The translations under genes were made by a program, and so were the position numbers. From Aquincola tertiaricarbonis (lineage in GTDB: Bacteria > Pseudomonadota > Gammaproteobacteria > Burkholderiales > Burkholderiaceae_C): 64,000 nucleotides of DNA. The DNA lies in NCBI RefSeq assembly GCF_000969605.1, contig NZ_JZUE01000006.1:186001-250000 (forward strand). The letters run 5' to 3'. Positions 26,732 to 35,014 of the stretch are shown in pieces. Numbering within the stretch: the first letter of the stretch is position 1; each line of letters starts with the position of its first letter. The notes beneath the pieces are model-generated. The model was not told the origin of the DNA and made no database searches. It saw only the letters and a list, made by a program, of their open reading frames with translations.

Positions 26732-27901
26732 ATGGACACCGCTTCGGCGCTTTCCACTACCTATCTATCGGTGCAGGACATGGTGCAGCTGGTGCAGCGC
26801 AAGGGCCTGCCGGCCTGCATCGCCGGCATCGCCCGGCGCATCGAGGCCGACTTCCTGCGCTGGCCCGAATTCGACAAGACCGCCCGCGTGGCCGCCCATT
26901 CGGCCCACGGCGTGATCGAGCTGATGCCCATTGCCGATGCGACCCAGTTCGCCTTCAAGTACGTCAATGGCCATCCGCTCAACACCCGCAGCGGCCTGCC
27001 CACGGTGATGGCCTTCGGCCTGCTGGCCGACGTGGCCACCGGTGCGCCGCGGCTGCTGTCGGAGCTCACCATCACCACCGCCATCCGCACTGCCGCCATG
27101 TCGGCGCTGGCCGCCCGCGTGCTGGCCCGGCCCGGCAGCCGGGTGATGGCGCTCATCGGCAACGGGGCGCAGAGCGAGTTCCAGGCGCTGGCCTTCCGCG
27201 ACCTGGCGGGCATCACCACGCTGCGGCTGTTCGACACCGACCCGCTTGCCACCGCCAAGCTGGTGGCCAACCTCGCCGGCCAGGGCCTGCAGCTGCAGGT
27301 GTGCGCCAGCACCGCAGAGGCCGTGCGCGGCGCCGACGTGGTGACCACGGTGACGGCCGACAAGACCCAGGCCACCATCCTCACGCCCGACATGCTGGCG
27401 CCGGGCATGCACCTCAATGCGGTGGGCGGCGACTGCCCCGGCAAGACGGAGCTGCACCGCGGCGTGCTGGAACAGGCGGCGGTGTTCGTCGAGTTCGAAC
27501 CGCAAAGCCGCATCGAAGGCGAGATCCAGCAGATGCCGGCGGACTTCCCCGTCACCGAGTTCTGGCAGGTGCTGGCCGGCCGGCAGCCGGGCCGCTGCAG
27601 CCCGCAGCAGGTGACGGTGTTCGATTCGGTGGGCTTTGCGCTGGAGGACTACTCGGCGCTGTGCTTCCTGCAGGAAGCCACGGCCGAGCTGGGCATCGGC
27701 AGCACCGTGGACCTGGTGCCGCAGCAGGCCGACCCGAAGAACCTGTTCGGCCTGGCCACCGGCGCAGTGCCCGCAGCCTCAGGCGCTCGCGGCCTGGAAG
27801 GCCAGCACGGCGGCGGCCAGGTCTTCCAGGGCAGTGCCCACCGACTTGAAGACGGTGCGGCCCCGGCCGGCGCCCGGCAGGCCATCGCCCTGGCTGCCTG
27901 A
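26732..27901 (+). CDS. Ornithine cyclodeaminase family protein with C-terminal run-on
   Basis: 389 residues from the ATG MDTASALSTTYLS. The ornithine cyclodeaminase landmarks are KYVNGHPLNTRSGLPTVMAF, the NAD-binding VMALIGNGAQSEFQALAF (near residue 140) and LNAVGGDCPGKTEL, which carries the catalytic Asp. The enzyme would convert ornithine to proline plus ammonia. Homology fades after KNLFGLATGAVPAA (about residue 350); the last 39 or so residues are low-complexity and encoded antisense to the end of the next gene, overlapping it by 123 bases, which suggests loss of the original stop codon. Confidence 0.88.
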   Translation: MDTASALSTTYLSVQDMVQLVQRKGLPACIAGIARRIEADFLRWPEFDKTARVAAHSAHGVIELMPIADATQFAFKYVNGHPLNTRSGLPTVMAFGLLADVATGAPRLLSELTITTAIRTAAMSALAARVLARPGSRVMALIGNGAQSEFQALAFRDLAGITTLRLFDTDPLATAKLVANLAGQGLQLQVCASTAEAVRGADVVTTVTADKTQATILTPDMLAPGMHLNAVGGDCPGKTELHRGVLEQAAVFVEFEPQSRIEGEIQQMPADFPVTEFWQVLAGRQPGRCSPQQVTVFDSVGFALEDYSALCFLQEATAELGIGSTVDLVPQQADPKNLFGLATGAVPAASGARGLEGQHGGGQVFQGSAHRLEDGAAPAGARQAIALAA

Positions 27902-28723
27902 AGCGGCGACTTGACCGCGGCACAGCGCCGCCAGCGTGCCACGCACGTCGGCCGCGGTGAAGACGCCGCGGGACAGCGGGCCCAGCAGGTCCCCGCTTTT
28001 TTCCAGCGCTTCCTCGGTGTCCAAATACAGCCTGGCGCCGGCCAGGCAGGCATCGTCGGCCTCGCGCATCTGGGGCGTGAAGCTGCCGATCAGGTCCAGG
28101 TGACTGCCTTCGGCCAGCCAGGCGCCCTGCACCAGCGGTGAAGTGGCCAGCGTGGCGCAGCTGACGATGTCGGCGGCCCGCACCGCGGCTTCCAGGTCGT
28201 TCACGGCCTGCGCCGCGAAGCCCTGCGCCCGCCATTCGGCGGCCAGGGCCTCGGCCTGCTTGGCCGAGCGGGCCCATACCGTCACCTGCTGCAGCGGCCG
28301 CACCGCCGCATAGGCCGGCGGCAGCAGCCGCGCCACCCGGCCGGCGCCCACCACCAGCAGCCGGCGTGGGCGGGCCGGCGTGATGAAGCTGGCCGCCAGC
28401 GCGGAGGCCGCGGCCGTGCGGCGGGCGGTGATCTCGTCGCCGTCCAGCAGCGCCAGCGGCACGCCGGTGGTGGCATCGAACAGCTGGTACACCGCATGCA
28501 GCCCGGGCAGGCCCCGCGCCGCATTGCCGGGCGCGATGTTGATGGTCTTCAGGCCGTAGTGCTGCGCGTTCCAGGCCGGCATCAGCAGCGAGGTGAAGCT
28601 GCCCACCTGATGCACATGGCGGCGCGGCACCTCGCAGCCTTCGATGAACATGCGGCGCAGCGCCGGGATCAGCGCCTCGAAGGGCAGCGCGCGGCGGGTG
28701 GCTTGGGCATCCAGCACGTGCAT
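27779..28723 (-). CDS. Ornithine cyclodeaminase / mu-crystallin family protein
   Basis: 314 residues. MHVLDAQATRRALPFEALIPAL starts the dimerisation domain. KTINIAPGNAARGLPGLHAVYQLFD and DGDEITARRTAAASALAA are family signatures, LLVVGAGRVARLL is the NAD(P) site, and the conserved end FKSVGTALEDLAAAVLAFQ lies in the part that overlaps the opposite gene. This branch includes delta-1-pyrroline-2-carboxylate reductases and alanine dehydrogenases. An Lrp-type gene lies immediately upstream on the same strand, 17 bases away, so expression is probably amino-acid responsive. Confidence 0.9.
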   Translation of the reverse strand: MHVLDAQATRRALPFEALIPALRRMFIEGCEVPRRHVHQVGSFTSLLMPAWNAQHYGLKTINIAPGNAARGLPGLHAVYQLFDATTGVPLALLDGDEITARRTAAASALAASFITPARPRRLLVVGAGRVARLLPPAYAAVRPLQQVTVWARSAKQAEALAAEWRAQGFAAQAVNDLEAAVRAADIVSCATLATSPLVQGAWLAEGSHLDLIGSFTPQMREADDACLAGARLYLDTEEALEKSGDLLGPLSRGVFTAADVRGTLAALCRGQVAASGSQGDGLPGAGRGRTVFKSVGTALEDLAAAVLAFQAASA

Positions 28724-28740
28724 GGCCGAGGCGCTCCGTG

Positions 28741-29166
28741 TCAGCGGTAGGTGGCCAGCAGGATGCTGGTCTCGGTGTTGGCGATGCCCTTGATCAGCCG
28801 CACCCGCTCCAGCACCTGCGACAGGTCGGTCATCGTCTCGGCGCGCAGTTCCACCAGCAGGTCCCAGCGGCCGTTGGTGTCGTGCAGGGCCTGCACGCCG
28901 GGCTCGCCCAGCAGGCTGGCGATCACGGCGCGGGTCTGGTTGCCTTCCACCAGCACGCTGGTCCAGGCACGGATCAGGTTGGGCTCCGCATCGGGCCGCA
29001 GCCGCACGGTGTAGCCGACGATCAGCTGCTCATCCTCCAGCTTGCGCAGCCGGTTGGTGACGGTGCCGCGGGAGACACCCAGCTTGCCCGCCAGCGTGGC
29101 CACGCTCATGCGCGCATCCTGGCGCAGCAGCACGATGAGCTGGCGGTCCACGTCGTCCATCTTCAT
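28741..29166 (-). CDS. Lrp/AsnC family transcriptional regulator
   Basis: 141 residues. The helix-turn-helix is DDVDRQLIVLLRQDARMSVA through VSRGTVTNRLRKLEDE, and a C-terminal RAM domain ends RLIKGIANTETSILL. It heads a two-gene unit with the ornithine-cyclodeaminase-family gene downstream and probably responds to an amino acid handled by it. Its promoter side abuts a truncated NERD-domain gene, which may have altered its regulation. Confidence 0.92.
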   Translation of the reverse strand: MKMDDVDRQLIVLLRQDARMSVATLAGKLGVSRGTVTNRLRKLEDEQLIVGYTVRLRPDAEPNLIRAWTSVLVEGNQTRAVIASLLGEPGVQALHDTNGRWDLLVELRAETMTDLSQVLERVRLIKGIANTETSILLATYR

Positions 29167-29196
29167 GGGCGCGGAGGGTAACGCAGGCGCTCAGCA

Positions 29197-29809
29197 GGTC
29201 CCGGGGCCAGAGAAAGTAGGGCCCGAAGCGGCTCTTGGCGATGAACACGCCGCCGGCCTGCTGGCCCGCTGGCGTGAGCACATGGCCACCTTCAGGAGTG
29301 ACCGCCAGCAAGCCCGCCGACACCAGCCGGTCCAGCAGTTCCTTGGAAGAACGCAGGCCGCGGGCACTGGCCAGCCTGGAGGTGGACAGCCGGCCTTCAT
29401 GCGGGTCGACTAAAGGGTCGGCCGCAGCAGCCGCCCTCTGCACGTGCGCCATCTGCACGGGCGCTGGCGCTGCGGCCGCGGCCAGGCCGAACTTGGCGGT
29501 CCAGTTGAACTGCGCGGGTTGATGCAGCCGCACCAGCTGCCGCGCGACGTCCTCCATCGTCTCTTGGCTGACCACCTTGGAGACGGCCAGCAGCGTGGTG
29601 GCTGCGGAAGCCTCGTTGATCGTCTTTTCGATCAGGTGTCGCAGCTGGTCGGTCTTGATGAGCCGGTCGAGCCCGTCGATCTTCGTGCGCGGCCGCGTGA
29701 TCCTTGCGTTCTTGCTGACCAGCACCACGCTTTCCAGCGCCGGCTTGATGGCGATGCCCAGCCGCTTGGGCAGGTTCACCCGATCGCTGTGGAGCACTTC
29801 GCGCAGGAG
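29197..29809 (-). pseudogene. Remnant of a NERD-domain (nuclease-related) protein
   Basis: The reading frame preserves about 205 residues that resemble the middle and C-terminal part of NERD-domain proteins: VLVSKNARITRPRTKIDGLDRL, DQLRHLIEKTINE and VSQETMEDVARQL, then a C-terminal module ending SRFGPYFLWPRDL. The N-terminal nuclease-related core is missing. At the other end the frame runs without a stop into the promoter and coding region of the Lrp gene. Both ends are therefore broken. Composition is less GC-rich than the flanks. The family call is from memory of such proteins and is moderate. Confidence 0.55.
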
Positions 29810-30087
29810 GGCGTCCTGTTGCGCCTCCTGACCTGATGCAGATTCAGGAGGGTCACCTACCAGGCCGCCCCTGCACCCCACGGCTGTCGACATGTGGCTG
29901 CGGGGCATGGTCGAAGAGGCCACGGGCGGCTTGGTGCTGCCTCACGTCGATGACTATGACGCGGGGCCGGATGGCACCTCGCCGCCATCGCCGAAGTTGC
30001 CGCTGCAGCAGGATCTCCTGCGAAGCGAACGACACTTTGTGGGCTGTGCCTCTGTCGTCCGGTGATCGGCCAGCGCCAACAGCCTGT
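29810..30087. other. Gene-poor junction sequence
   Basis: No convincing gene. A plus-strand frame starting at the ATG near 29892 (MWLRGMVEEATGGLVLPHV) and ending at the TGA near 30063 looks protein-like but has no ribosome-binding site and no recognised family, so it may be another gene fragment. The stretch lies at the edge of the segment with unusual composition. Confidence 0.4.
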
Positions 30088-30768
30088 TTAAGCGCCCTTC
30101 GCTTCTGTTCCTTCACGTCGGTAGTGATCTCGATGCCGCATGAACCGGTGGTAGGACATGCGCAAATGCAGCTGCATCACTTGACGCGCCAGCTCGCCGT
30201 CCTGCGCTGCCACCGCCAGCGTCAGGTCACGGTGGTGGTGCAGGCTTTGCTCAAGCTCCTGCTCGGTGTAGATATAGAACGACCGCTTGATGATGGGCAT
30301 GTCGATCATCGTCATCAAGATGGCGCGCAGGCGAGGCGAGCCTGAAGCCTCCAGCAAGGCATGGTGGAAGTCTCGGTTGGCGAGCTGCACCTGTTCAATC
30401 CCACCGGTGCCTGCCGCGATGCCCGCCGCCATCGCCCGATTGCTCCCCTCAAGCCGTTCGCACAAGTCGGCTCCGCCACGGCTTGCTGCCAGGAACGAGG
30501 CATAGGGCTCCAACAGCATTCGTAGCTGGAACGTCTCTTCCACGTCCCACTCGCTCCACTCGGCGACACGGATGCCTTGACCCGCGGCGTCAGTGGCCAA
30601 GCCGTCTTCGACCAGACGCTTCAATGCCGTGCGGACTGGGGTGCGGCTCAAGCCCAGCTCGCGTGCAAGCGGCTCTTCCTTGAGCTGCTCTCCCGGCTCG
30701 TATTGACCGCCCACCAGCCGCTGCCTGAGCACCTCGTAAGCCTTGTCTCGCCCGTTCTGAACTCTCAT
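30088..30768 (-). CDS. GntR family regulator (FCD domain)
   Basis: 226 residues. The winged helix (AYEVLRQRLVGGQYEPGEQL, LGLSRTPVRTALKRLVEDG) precedes an FCD domain with NRDFHHALLEASGSPRL and HHHRDLTLAV, the metal-ligand histidines. It is divergent from a dehydrogenase / aldolase / Bug-protein operon across a 198-base region rich in TTGTACT repeats, and is the likely regulator of that operon, with the pathway substrate as effector. Codon use is less GC-biased than in the flanking chromosome. Confidence 0.9.
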   Translation of the reverse strand: MRVQNGRDKAYEVLRQRLVGGQYEPGEQLKEEPLARELGLSRTPVRTALKRLVEDGLATDAAGQGIRVAEWSEWDVEETFQLRMLLEPYASFLAASRGGADLCERLEGSNRAMAAGIAAGTGGIEQVQLANRDFHHALLEASGSPRLRAILMTMIDMPIIKRSFYIYTEQELEQSLHHHRDLTLAVAAQDGELARQVMQLHLRMSYHRFMRHRDHYRREGTEAKGA

Positions 30769-30848
30769 GGATGGGGTGTGTGTTCGCTTCCAGCGATTTT
30801 AGAGCGGCGCTCCAGCGGCAGCCCCCGCTCAGCCGCTCACCCCTGATG

Positions 30849-30942
30849 TTTGTACTCGAAATGTCTCCCGTAACGGCGCGCGGCCTTATTGGATAGGTAT
30901 AAACCCGGCTCACCTTGTACTCTTTGTACTTCGTTTGTACTC
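30849..30942 (+). promoter_or_regulatory. Promoter region with four TTGTACT repeats
   Basis: TTTGTACTC occurs at 30849-30857 and 30934-30942, with TTGTACTC at 30915-30922 and TTTGTACTT at 30923-30931 between. TGTAC is a typical GntR half-site. The last three copies lie between a possible -10 element (TATAAA, about 30898-30903) and the start codon at 30967, where a bound GntR protein would block transcription. Confidence 0.55.
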
Positions 30943-30966
30943 TATGGGCTCTTGAGAGGTCGCGAG

Positions 30967-31845
30967 ATGAACATTGCAATCGTTGGGCTTGGTGAGGTCG
31001 GCAGGTGTTACGCCGCCCCGCTTGATGCGGCTGGCCACCGTCTTCTGCTGTGCGAAGCACACGTCTCGGATGCAGCACGCCGGCTTGCAGAATCGCTGGG
31101 CCTGACGATCCGGGAACGCGCGGGCGATTGGCTGTCTGATGCGGACCTCGTGCTGTCGTGCGTCACTGGCACGACCGCCTTGCCCGTGCTGCAACAGATC
31201 CTGCCCTTCCTGAGAAAGGGCGCTACGGTGGCGGACTTCACTACCGCAAGCCCGGCAGTCAAACGGCAAGGCGCCGCACTGGCGAAAGCTGCAGGCGTTG
31301 AGTTTGTGGACACCGCCATCATGGGTGCCATTTCCCTCAACTTGGTGCGAACACCGTTGCTCGTGGCTGGCACCGGAACTTCCAAGCTCAAGGATGCGCT
31401 GGAACACGCTGGCGGGAAGGTTCAGGTCATTGAGGGCGGCAGTGCGGGGGATGCGATGTCCCTCAAGATCCTGCGCAGCGTCTTTACCAAGGGCATGGAA
31501 GCGCTGTGCGTTGAGCTCCTGATGAGCGCTGAAAAGCAAGGGGTGCGGGGCAAGCTGTACGAGCAGCTGAGCGACATCGACAACACCCCGCTCCGCTCGT
31601 TCATCGACATGCTGGTGCGGACCCATGTGATCCACGCCAAGCGGCGAGCGCACGAGGTGCATGACGCACAAGCTGAGCTTGTCGCCCAAGGACTGCCCTC
31701 TGTGGTGCTCCGTGGCGTGGAGCAGCGCTTCTTGGACACCGCTGCTGCCTTAGAGGTTCAGCCGCTGCCCAGTGACGCGCCTTCGGTGGACCAGGCCCTC
31801 GACTGGCTTCTCGCCAATCGCCCAGCCGCAGCTTCAGCCGCCTGA
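30967..31845 (+). CDS. NAD(P)-dependent oxidoreductase with DUF1932 domain
   Basis: 292 residues. A Rossmann start, MNIAIVGLGEVGRCYAAPL, is followed by a beta-hydroxyacid-dehydrogenase-like core (TVADFTTASPAVK, VDTAIMGAI). The C-terminal all-helical DUF1932 domain (DAMSLKILRSVFTKGMEALCVELL) contains the conserved Lys. GAGAGG precedes the ATG. The family oxidises 3-hydroxy acids or phosphogluconate-like compounds. Followed by an RraA-like aldolase, it probably acts on a branched or hydroxylated di- or tricarboxylic acid. Confidence 0.88.
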   Translation: MNIAIVGLGEVGRCYAAPLDAAGHRLLLCEAHVSDAARRLAESLGLTIRERAGDWLSDADLVLSCVTGTTALPVLQQILPFLRKGATVADFTTASPAVKRQGAALAKAAGVEFVDTAIMGAISLNLVRTPLLVAGTGTSKLKDALEHAGGKVQVIEGGSAGDAMSLKILRSVFTKGMEALCVELLMSAEKQGVRGKLYEQLSDIDNTPLRSFIDMLVRTHVIHAKRRAHEVHDAQAELVAQGLPSVVLRGVEQRFLDTAAALEVQPLPSDAPSVDQALDWLLANRPAAASAA

Positions 31846-31907
31846 TTCCCTCGGCGCTGCGGCATCGCAGCTCCTTCGCTTCCTCCCCCTACCCGTCAGA
31901 GAACTCC

Positions 31908-32546
31908 ATGTCCACCACTGAGCAACTGAAACAACTGCGCGACCTCGGCGCCGCCACCATCTACGAAGCACAGGGCGCCAAGGGCGCCCTGGACAGCGCC
32001 ATGAAACCCATCGATCCGACCGTGCGCTTAGCCGGTCCGGCGCTGACTGTGGACGCCCGGCCGGCGGACAACCTCATCCTGCATTACGCCGTCCAGAAGG
32101 CAAAGCCGGGCGATGTGCTGGTCGTGGACGCCAAGGGGTTCATGGAAGCTGGGCCTTGGGGTGACGTGCTGACGCTGCAGGCGATGAAGCTGGGTATCGC
32201 TGGCCTGGTCATCAGTGGCTGTGTACGTGACGCCAACCTCATCATCGAGTTGGGCTTCCCCGTGTTCTGCCGCGGGCTGTCGATCAAGGGGACCGGCAAG
32301 AACCAGCCCGGCAAGGTCAACGTGCCCATCGTCATGGGTGACGTCCAGATCCACCCGGGCGACATCATCGTTGGCGACCGCGACGGGCTGGTGGTGGTCG
32401 CTCGCAACGAAGTTGAGTTCGCCATCAGCAACAGCCTTGCTCGTGAAGAGAAAGAGGCCAAGCAGCGCGCCGCGATCGACCAAGGCGCCACCACGGCCGA
32501 GCTGCTGAACCTGACCGACACGCTCAAGCGCTTCGGCTTGGTCTGA
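31908..32546 (+). CDS. RraA-like / 4-hydroxy-4-methyl-2-oxoglutarate aldolase family protein
   Basis: 212 residues. Landmarks are ATIYEAQGAKGALD near the start, the active-site region GPWGDVLTLQAMKLGIAGLV with the following SGCVRDANLI, and VGDRDGLVVVAR. The GxxGD and RD residues are those that bind pyruvate enolate and the divalent metal in HMG/CHA aldolases; the aldolase-competent Arg-Asp is kept, so it is more likely an aldolase than an RNase E regulator. It would split a 4-hydroxy-2-oxo acid to pyruvate plus a second keto acid. Confidence 0.88.
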   Translation: MSTTEQLKQLRDLGAATIYEAQGAKGALDSAMKPIDPTVRLAGPALTVDARPADNLILHYAVQKAKPGDVLVVDAKGFMEAGPWGDVLTLQAMKLGIAGLVISGCVRDANLIIELGFPVFCRGLSIKGTGKNQPGKVNVPIVMGDVQIHPGDIIVGDRDGLVVVARNEVEFAISNSLAREEKEAKQRAAIDQGATTAELLNLTDTLKRFGLV

Positions 32547-32572
32547 TTCCTTTACGCATACCGGAGACGTCC

Positions 32573-33556
32573 ATGTTCACGCTTTTCAAACCTTTCGCGA
32601 TGCTCACGGTGACGGCCATGTTGGCGTCCACGGCCGTGGCCACGGCCGCCGCGGAGAACTACCCCTCCAAGCCTATTCGGATGATGGTGGGCTTCGCACC
32701 CGGCGGTTCGGCCGACATCAACGCACGAGCGGTCAGCCAACAGTTGGGCAAGGACCTGGGCGCCACCATCGTGGTCGAGAACAAAGGTGGTGCCGGTGGC
32801 AACCTGGGCGCGCAGGAGGCCAAGCGCGCGGCACCGGATGGCTACACGATGTTCTACGCGACCTCGGCCGTCGTGCTGGCGCCATCGCTGTATTCCTCGC
32901 CGGGCTTTGACCCGTACAGCGACTTCGTGCCCGTCTCGTTGACCGCCACCATTCCCTTGGTGCTGGTGGTCAACAAGGATGTGCCGGCCCAAAACGCGAC
33001 GGACTTCATCACCTGGGCCAGGGGCCAGAAGGGCAAGCTGAACTACGGCTCATCGGGCACGGGTGCACTGCTCCACCTGGGGGGCGCCTTGTTCGCCAAG
33101 GAGACGGGGATCGAGGGCACGCACATCGCCTACAAGGGCAGCGCTCCTGCAGTCACCGATCTGTTGGCCGGTGCCACGCAGTTCATGTTCCTGCCCATCA
33201 ACGAAGCCATGCCGCACATCAAGGGCGGCGGGCTGCGGGCGCTGGCGGTCACGCATGACAAGCGCGTTGCGCTGCTGCCTCAGGTACCGACGCTGCGTGA
33301 AGTGACCGGCAAAAACACCATGGACATGGGTGCTTGGCAAGGGCTGATGCTGCCCAAGGGCACGCCGGCCGACATCGTCACCAAGGTGGCCACCACGCTG
33401 ACCAAGACGCTGCAGAACAAGGAGCTGACCGACCGGCTGGAGAGCCAGGGCTCGATCCTTTTGGGCGGCACCCAGAAGCAGTACGTCGACTACATGCGCC
33501 AAGAGGGTGACCGCTGGGCGCGCGTGATCAAGGAGACCGGCGCCAAAGCCGACTGA
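32573..33556 (+). CDS. Bug-family tripartite tricarboxylate transporter substrate-binding protein
   Basis: 327 residues with a signal peptide ending near ATAAA. Bug landmarks are YPSKPIRMMVGFAPGGSADINAR, VVENKGGAGGNLGA and a DLLAGATQFMF pocket segment. It is the periplasmic receptor for the substrate handled by the dehydrogenase and aldolase upstream; TctA/TctB membrane proteins are absent and must be supplied from elsewhere. A strong terminator follows 12 bases after the stop. Confidence 0.9.
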   Translation: MFTLFKPFAMLTVTAMLASTAVATAAAENYPSKPIRMMVGFAPGGSADINARAVSQQLGKDLGATIVVENKGGAGGNLGAQEAKRAAPDGYTMFYATSAVVLAPSLYSSPGFDPYSDFVPVSLTATIPLVLVVNKDVPAQNATDFITWARGQKGKLNYGSSGTGALLHLGGALFAKETGIEGTHIAYKGSAPAVTDLLAGATQFMFLPINEAMPHIKGGGLRALAVTHDKRVALLPQVPTLREVTGKNTMDMGAWQGLMLPKGTPADIVTKVATTLTKTLQNKELTDRLESQGSILLGGTQKQYVDYMRQEGDRWARVIKETGAKAD

Positions 33557-33568
33557 CTCCCCTGAACG

Positions 33569-33592
33569 CGAGCGCCTGCCGGCGCTCGTTTT
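33569..33592 (+). terminator. Rho-independent terminator
   Basis: CGAGCGCC-TGCC-GGCGCTCG followed by TTTT is a perfect 8-bp stem with a U-tract, 12 bases after the Bug gene stop. It separates the catabolic operon from the metallo-hydrolase gene. Confidence 0.88.
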
Positions 33593-33629
33593 ACGTCAAC
33601 AAGACACCCACCAAAGAAGGACGGAGACG

Positions 33630-34958
33630 ATGAACAGGACTTTGACCGGAATCGCTGCAGGCGTGGCGGTGCTCATCGCGGCACTCAGCGGCTGCGGCAA
33701 CGGCGATGGCGACGATGACACGCCCGTGGTCGATCGGTTTTCAGCCTTGCCGGCCTACACCGCTGACCCCGCGTTCGCCAGTGAGTACGACCGCCACATT
33801 GCGGCTTCGCATAGGAACACGCTGAACGACGAGTTCATGCTGAACACCTATCGGAACTACTACTGCATGTACCCCGAAGAGAACGTGGAGCTTCGCAACG
33901 AGGTTCGCAACGGGGCCATCAACCGGGTGCCCCTGACCCAACTCTTCGATGATGTTTGGTACATCGGCAGCCACCACGTTGGGCAGTACATCTTTCGCTC
34001 CGGCGAGGGGTTCTTGGTGATCGACTCCCTCAACAACGCCCAGGAAGCCCAAACCTACACGGTGCCTGCGTTGTCGGTCCTCGGGGTCAGCACGGCGCTC
34101 CCTTTCAAGGACCTGATCGTGACGCATGGTCACGGCGACCACGACGGCGGCGCACAAGAGCTCAAGAACCTGTACAGCCCTCGAATCCTCACCGGCTCAG
34201 CGGATGCGGCGCGCAAAACGTACGCACCTGAGACGATCGACTCATCGAAGGTGGAGCCGGTTCGCCTGACGCTGGGCGGACGCGATGTCATCCTGTTCTC
34301 CACGCCTGGCCACACGCCCGGCTCGCTGAGCAGCATCGTCACCGTCAAGGACAACGGCAAGCCGGTGAAGGCTGTTCTGGTCGGTGGATCGGCGATGCCT
34401 GGCAACAAGGCTGCGGCTGACAACTACCTGTACTCGGTCGAGCGCACCTACGACCTGGCCAGGACGGAGAACGTGACCGCCTCCATGCAGAACCACCCGG
34501 TCTTCGACGGCACGCTGCGCCTGATGGAACAGATCAACCAGAATGGCCTCTCCAAGCCCAGCCCGTTGGTCATTGGCCAGGAGCGCATCCTGCAAGGCCT
34601 TGCGATCTTGCGGCAGTGCTCAGCCGCCAACGCTGCAAAGGTCGATCCGGCCACGCCGCTTCCGGTCTGGCAGGTTGCCAAGCTGGAGCAGCCCACCGAT
34701 GGGCCTACTGCCAAAGACGTGTCGGCGCGGCTGACCACCGGTTGGGGTCCGGTGGCCGGTCAGGCCATCATCTTCACCGGTACCTCGAGCAAGGCGAGCT
34801 GCACGGCCACTACCAATGACGTCGGCGTTGCCCGCTGTGCGCGGGACGCAAGCATCAAGCTGACGGTGGGAGAGGAAATCGTCGCCTCATTCTCTGGTAC
34901 CGCGATCGCGGGCGCCACGATCCTGCCCGCTTCTTCTGCTGCGACTCTGGTCAAGTAG
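33630..34958 (+). CDS. Metallo-beta-lactamase-fold lipoprotein
   Basis: 442 residues. A signal sequence ends in the lipobox LSGC, so it is a membrane-anchored lipoprotein. The metal site is VTHGHGDHDGG (H-x-H-x-D-H) near residue 170, with the third-zinc-ligand segment STPGHTPGSLSS, as in MBL-fold hydrolases including class B3-like proteins. After about residue 340 a separate module (GWGPVAGQAIIFTGTSSKASCTAT) resembles a bacterial Ig-like fold with a Cys pair. The substrate is unknown: lactonase, esterase or phosphodiesterase activities are all possible. Confidence 0.85.
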   Translation: MNRTLTGIAAGVAVLIAALSGCGNGDGDDDTPVVDRFSALPAYTADPAFASEYDRHIAASHRNTLNDEFMLNTYRNYYCMYPEENVELRNEVRNGAINRVPLTQLFDDVWYIGSHHVGQYIFRSGEGFLVIDSLNNAQEAQTYTVPALSVLGVSTALPFKDLIVTHGHGDHDGGAQELKNLYSPRILTGSADAARKTYAPETIDSSKVEPVRLTLGGRDVILFSTPGHTPGSLSSIVTVKDNGKPVKAVLVGGSAMPGNKAAADNYLYSVERTYDLARTENVTASMQNHPVFDGTLRLMEQINQNGLSKPSPLVIGQERILQGLAILRQCSAANAAKVDPATPLPVWQVAKLEQPTDGPTAKDVSARLTTGWGPVAGQAIIFTGTSSKASCTATTNDVGVARCARDASIKLTVGEEIVASFSGTAIAGATILPASSAATLVK

Positions 34959-34975
34959 GCCGGGGCTCGCAGCAT

Positions 34976-35008
34976 GCCGGGACGCAATCAAGCTTGTTGC
35001 GTCCCGGC
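34976..35008 (+). terminator. Stem-loop after the metallo-hydrolase gene
   Basis: GCCGGGACGCAA (34976-34987) and TTGCGTCCCGGC (34997-35008) form a perfect 12-bp stem with a 9-base loop. There is no long U-tract, so it may be a weak terminator or a structured leader for the next gene. Confidence 0.7.
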
Positions 35009-35014
35009 GCTTAC

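Noticed and set aside
29030-29196. Continuation of the NERD-like reading frame into the Lrp gene
   Set aside because: The residues beyond PRDL are Arg/Gly/His-rich shadow of the Lrp gene and do not resemble a protein domain.
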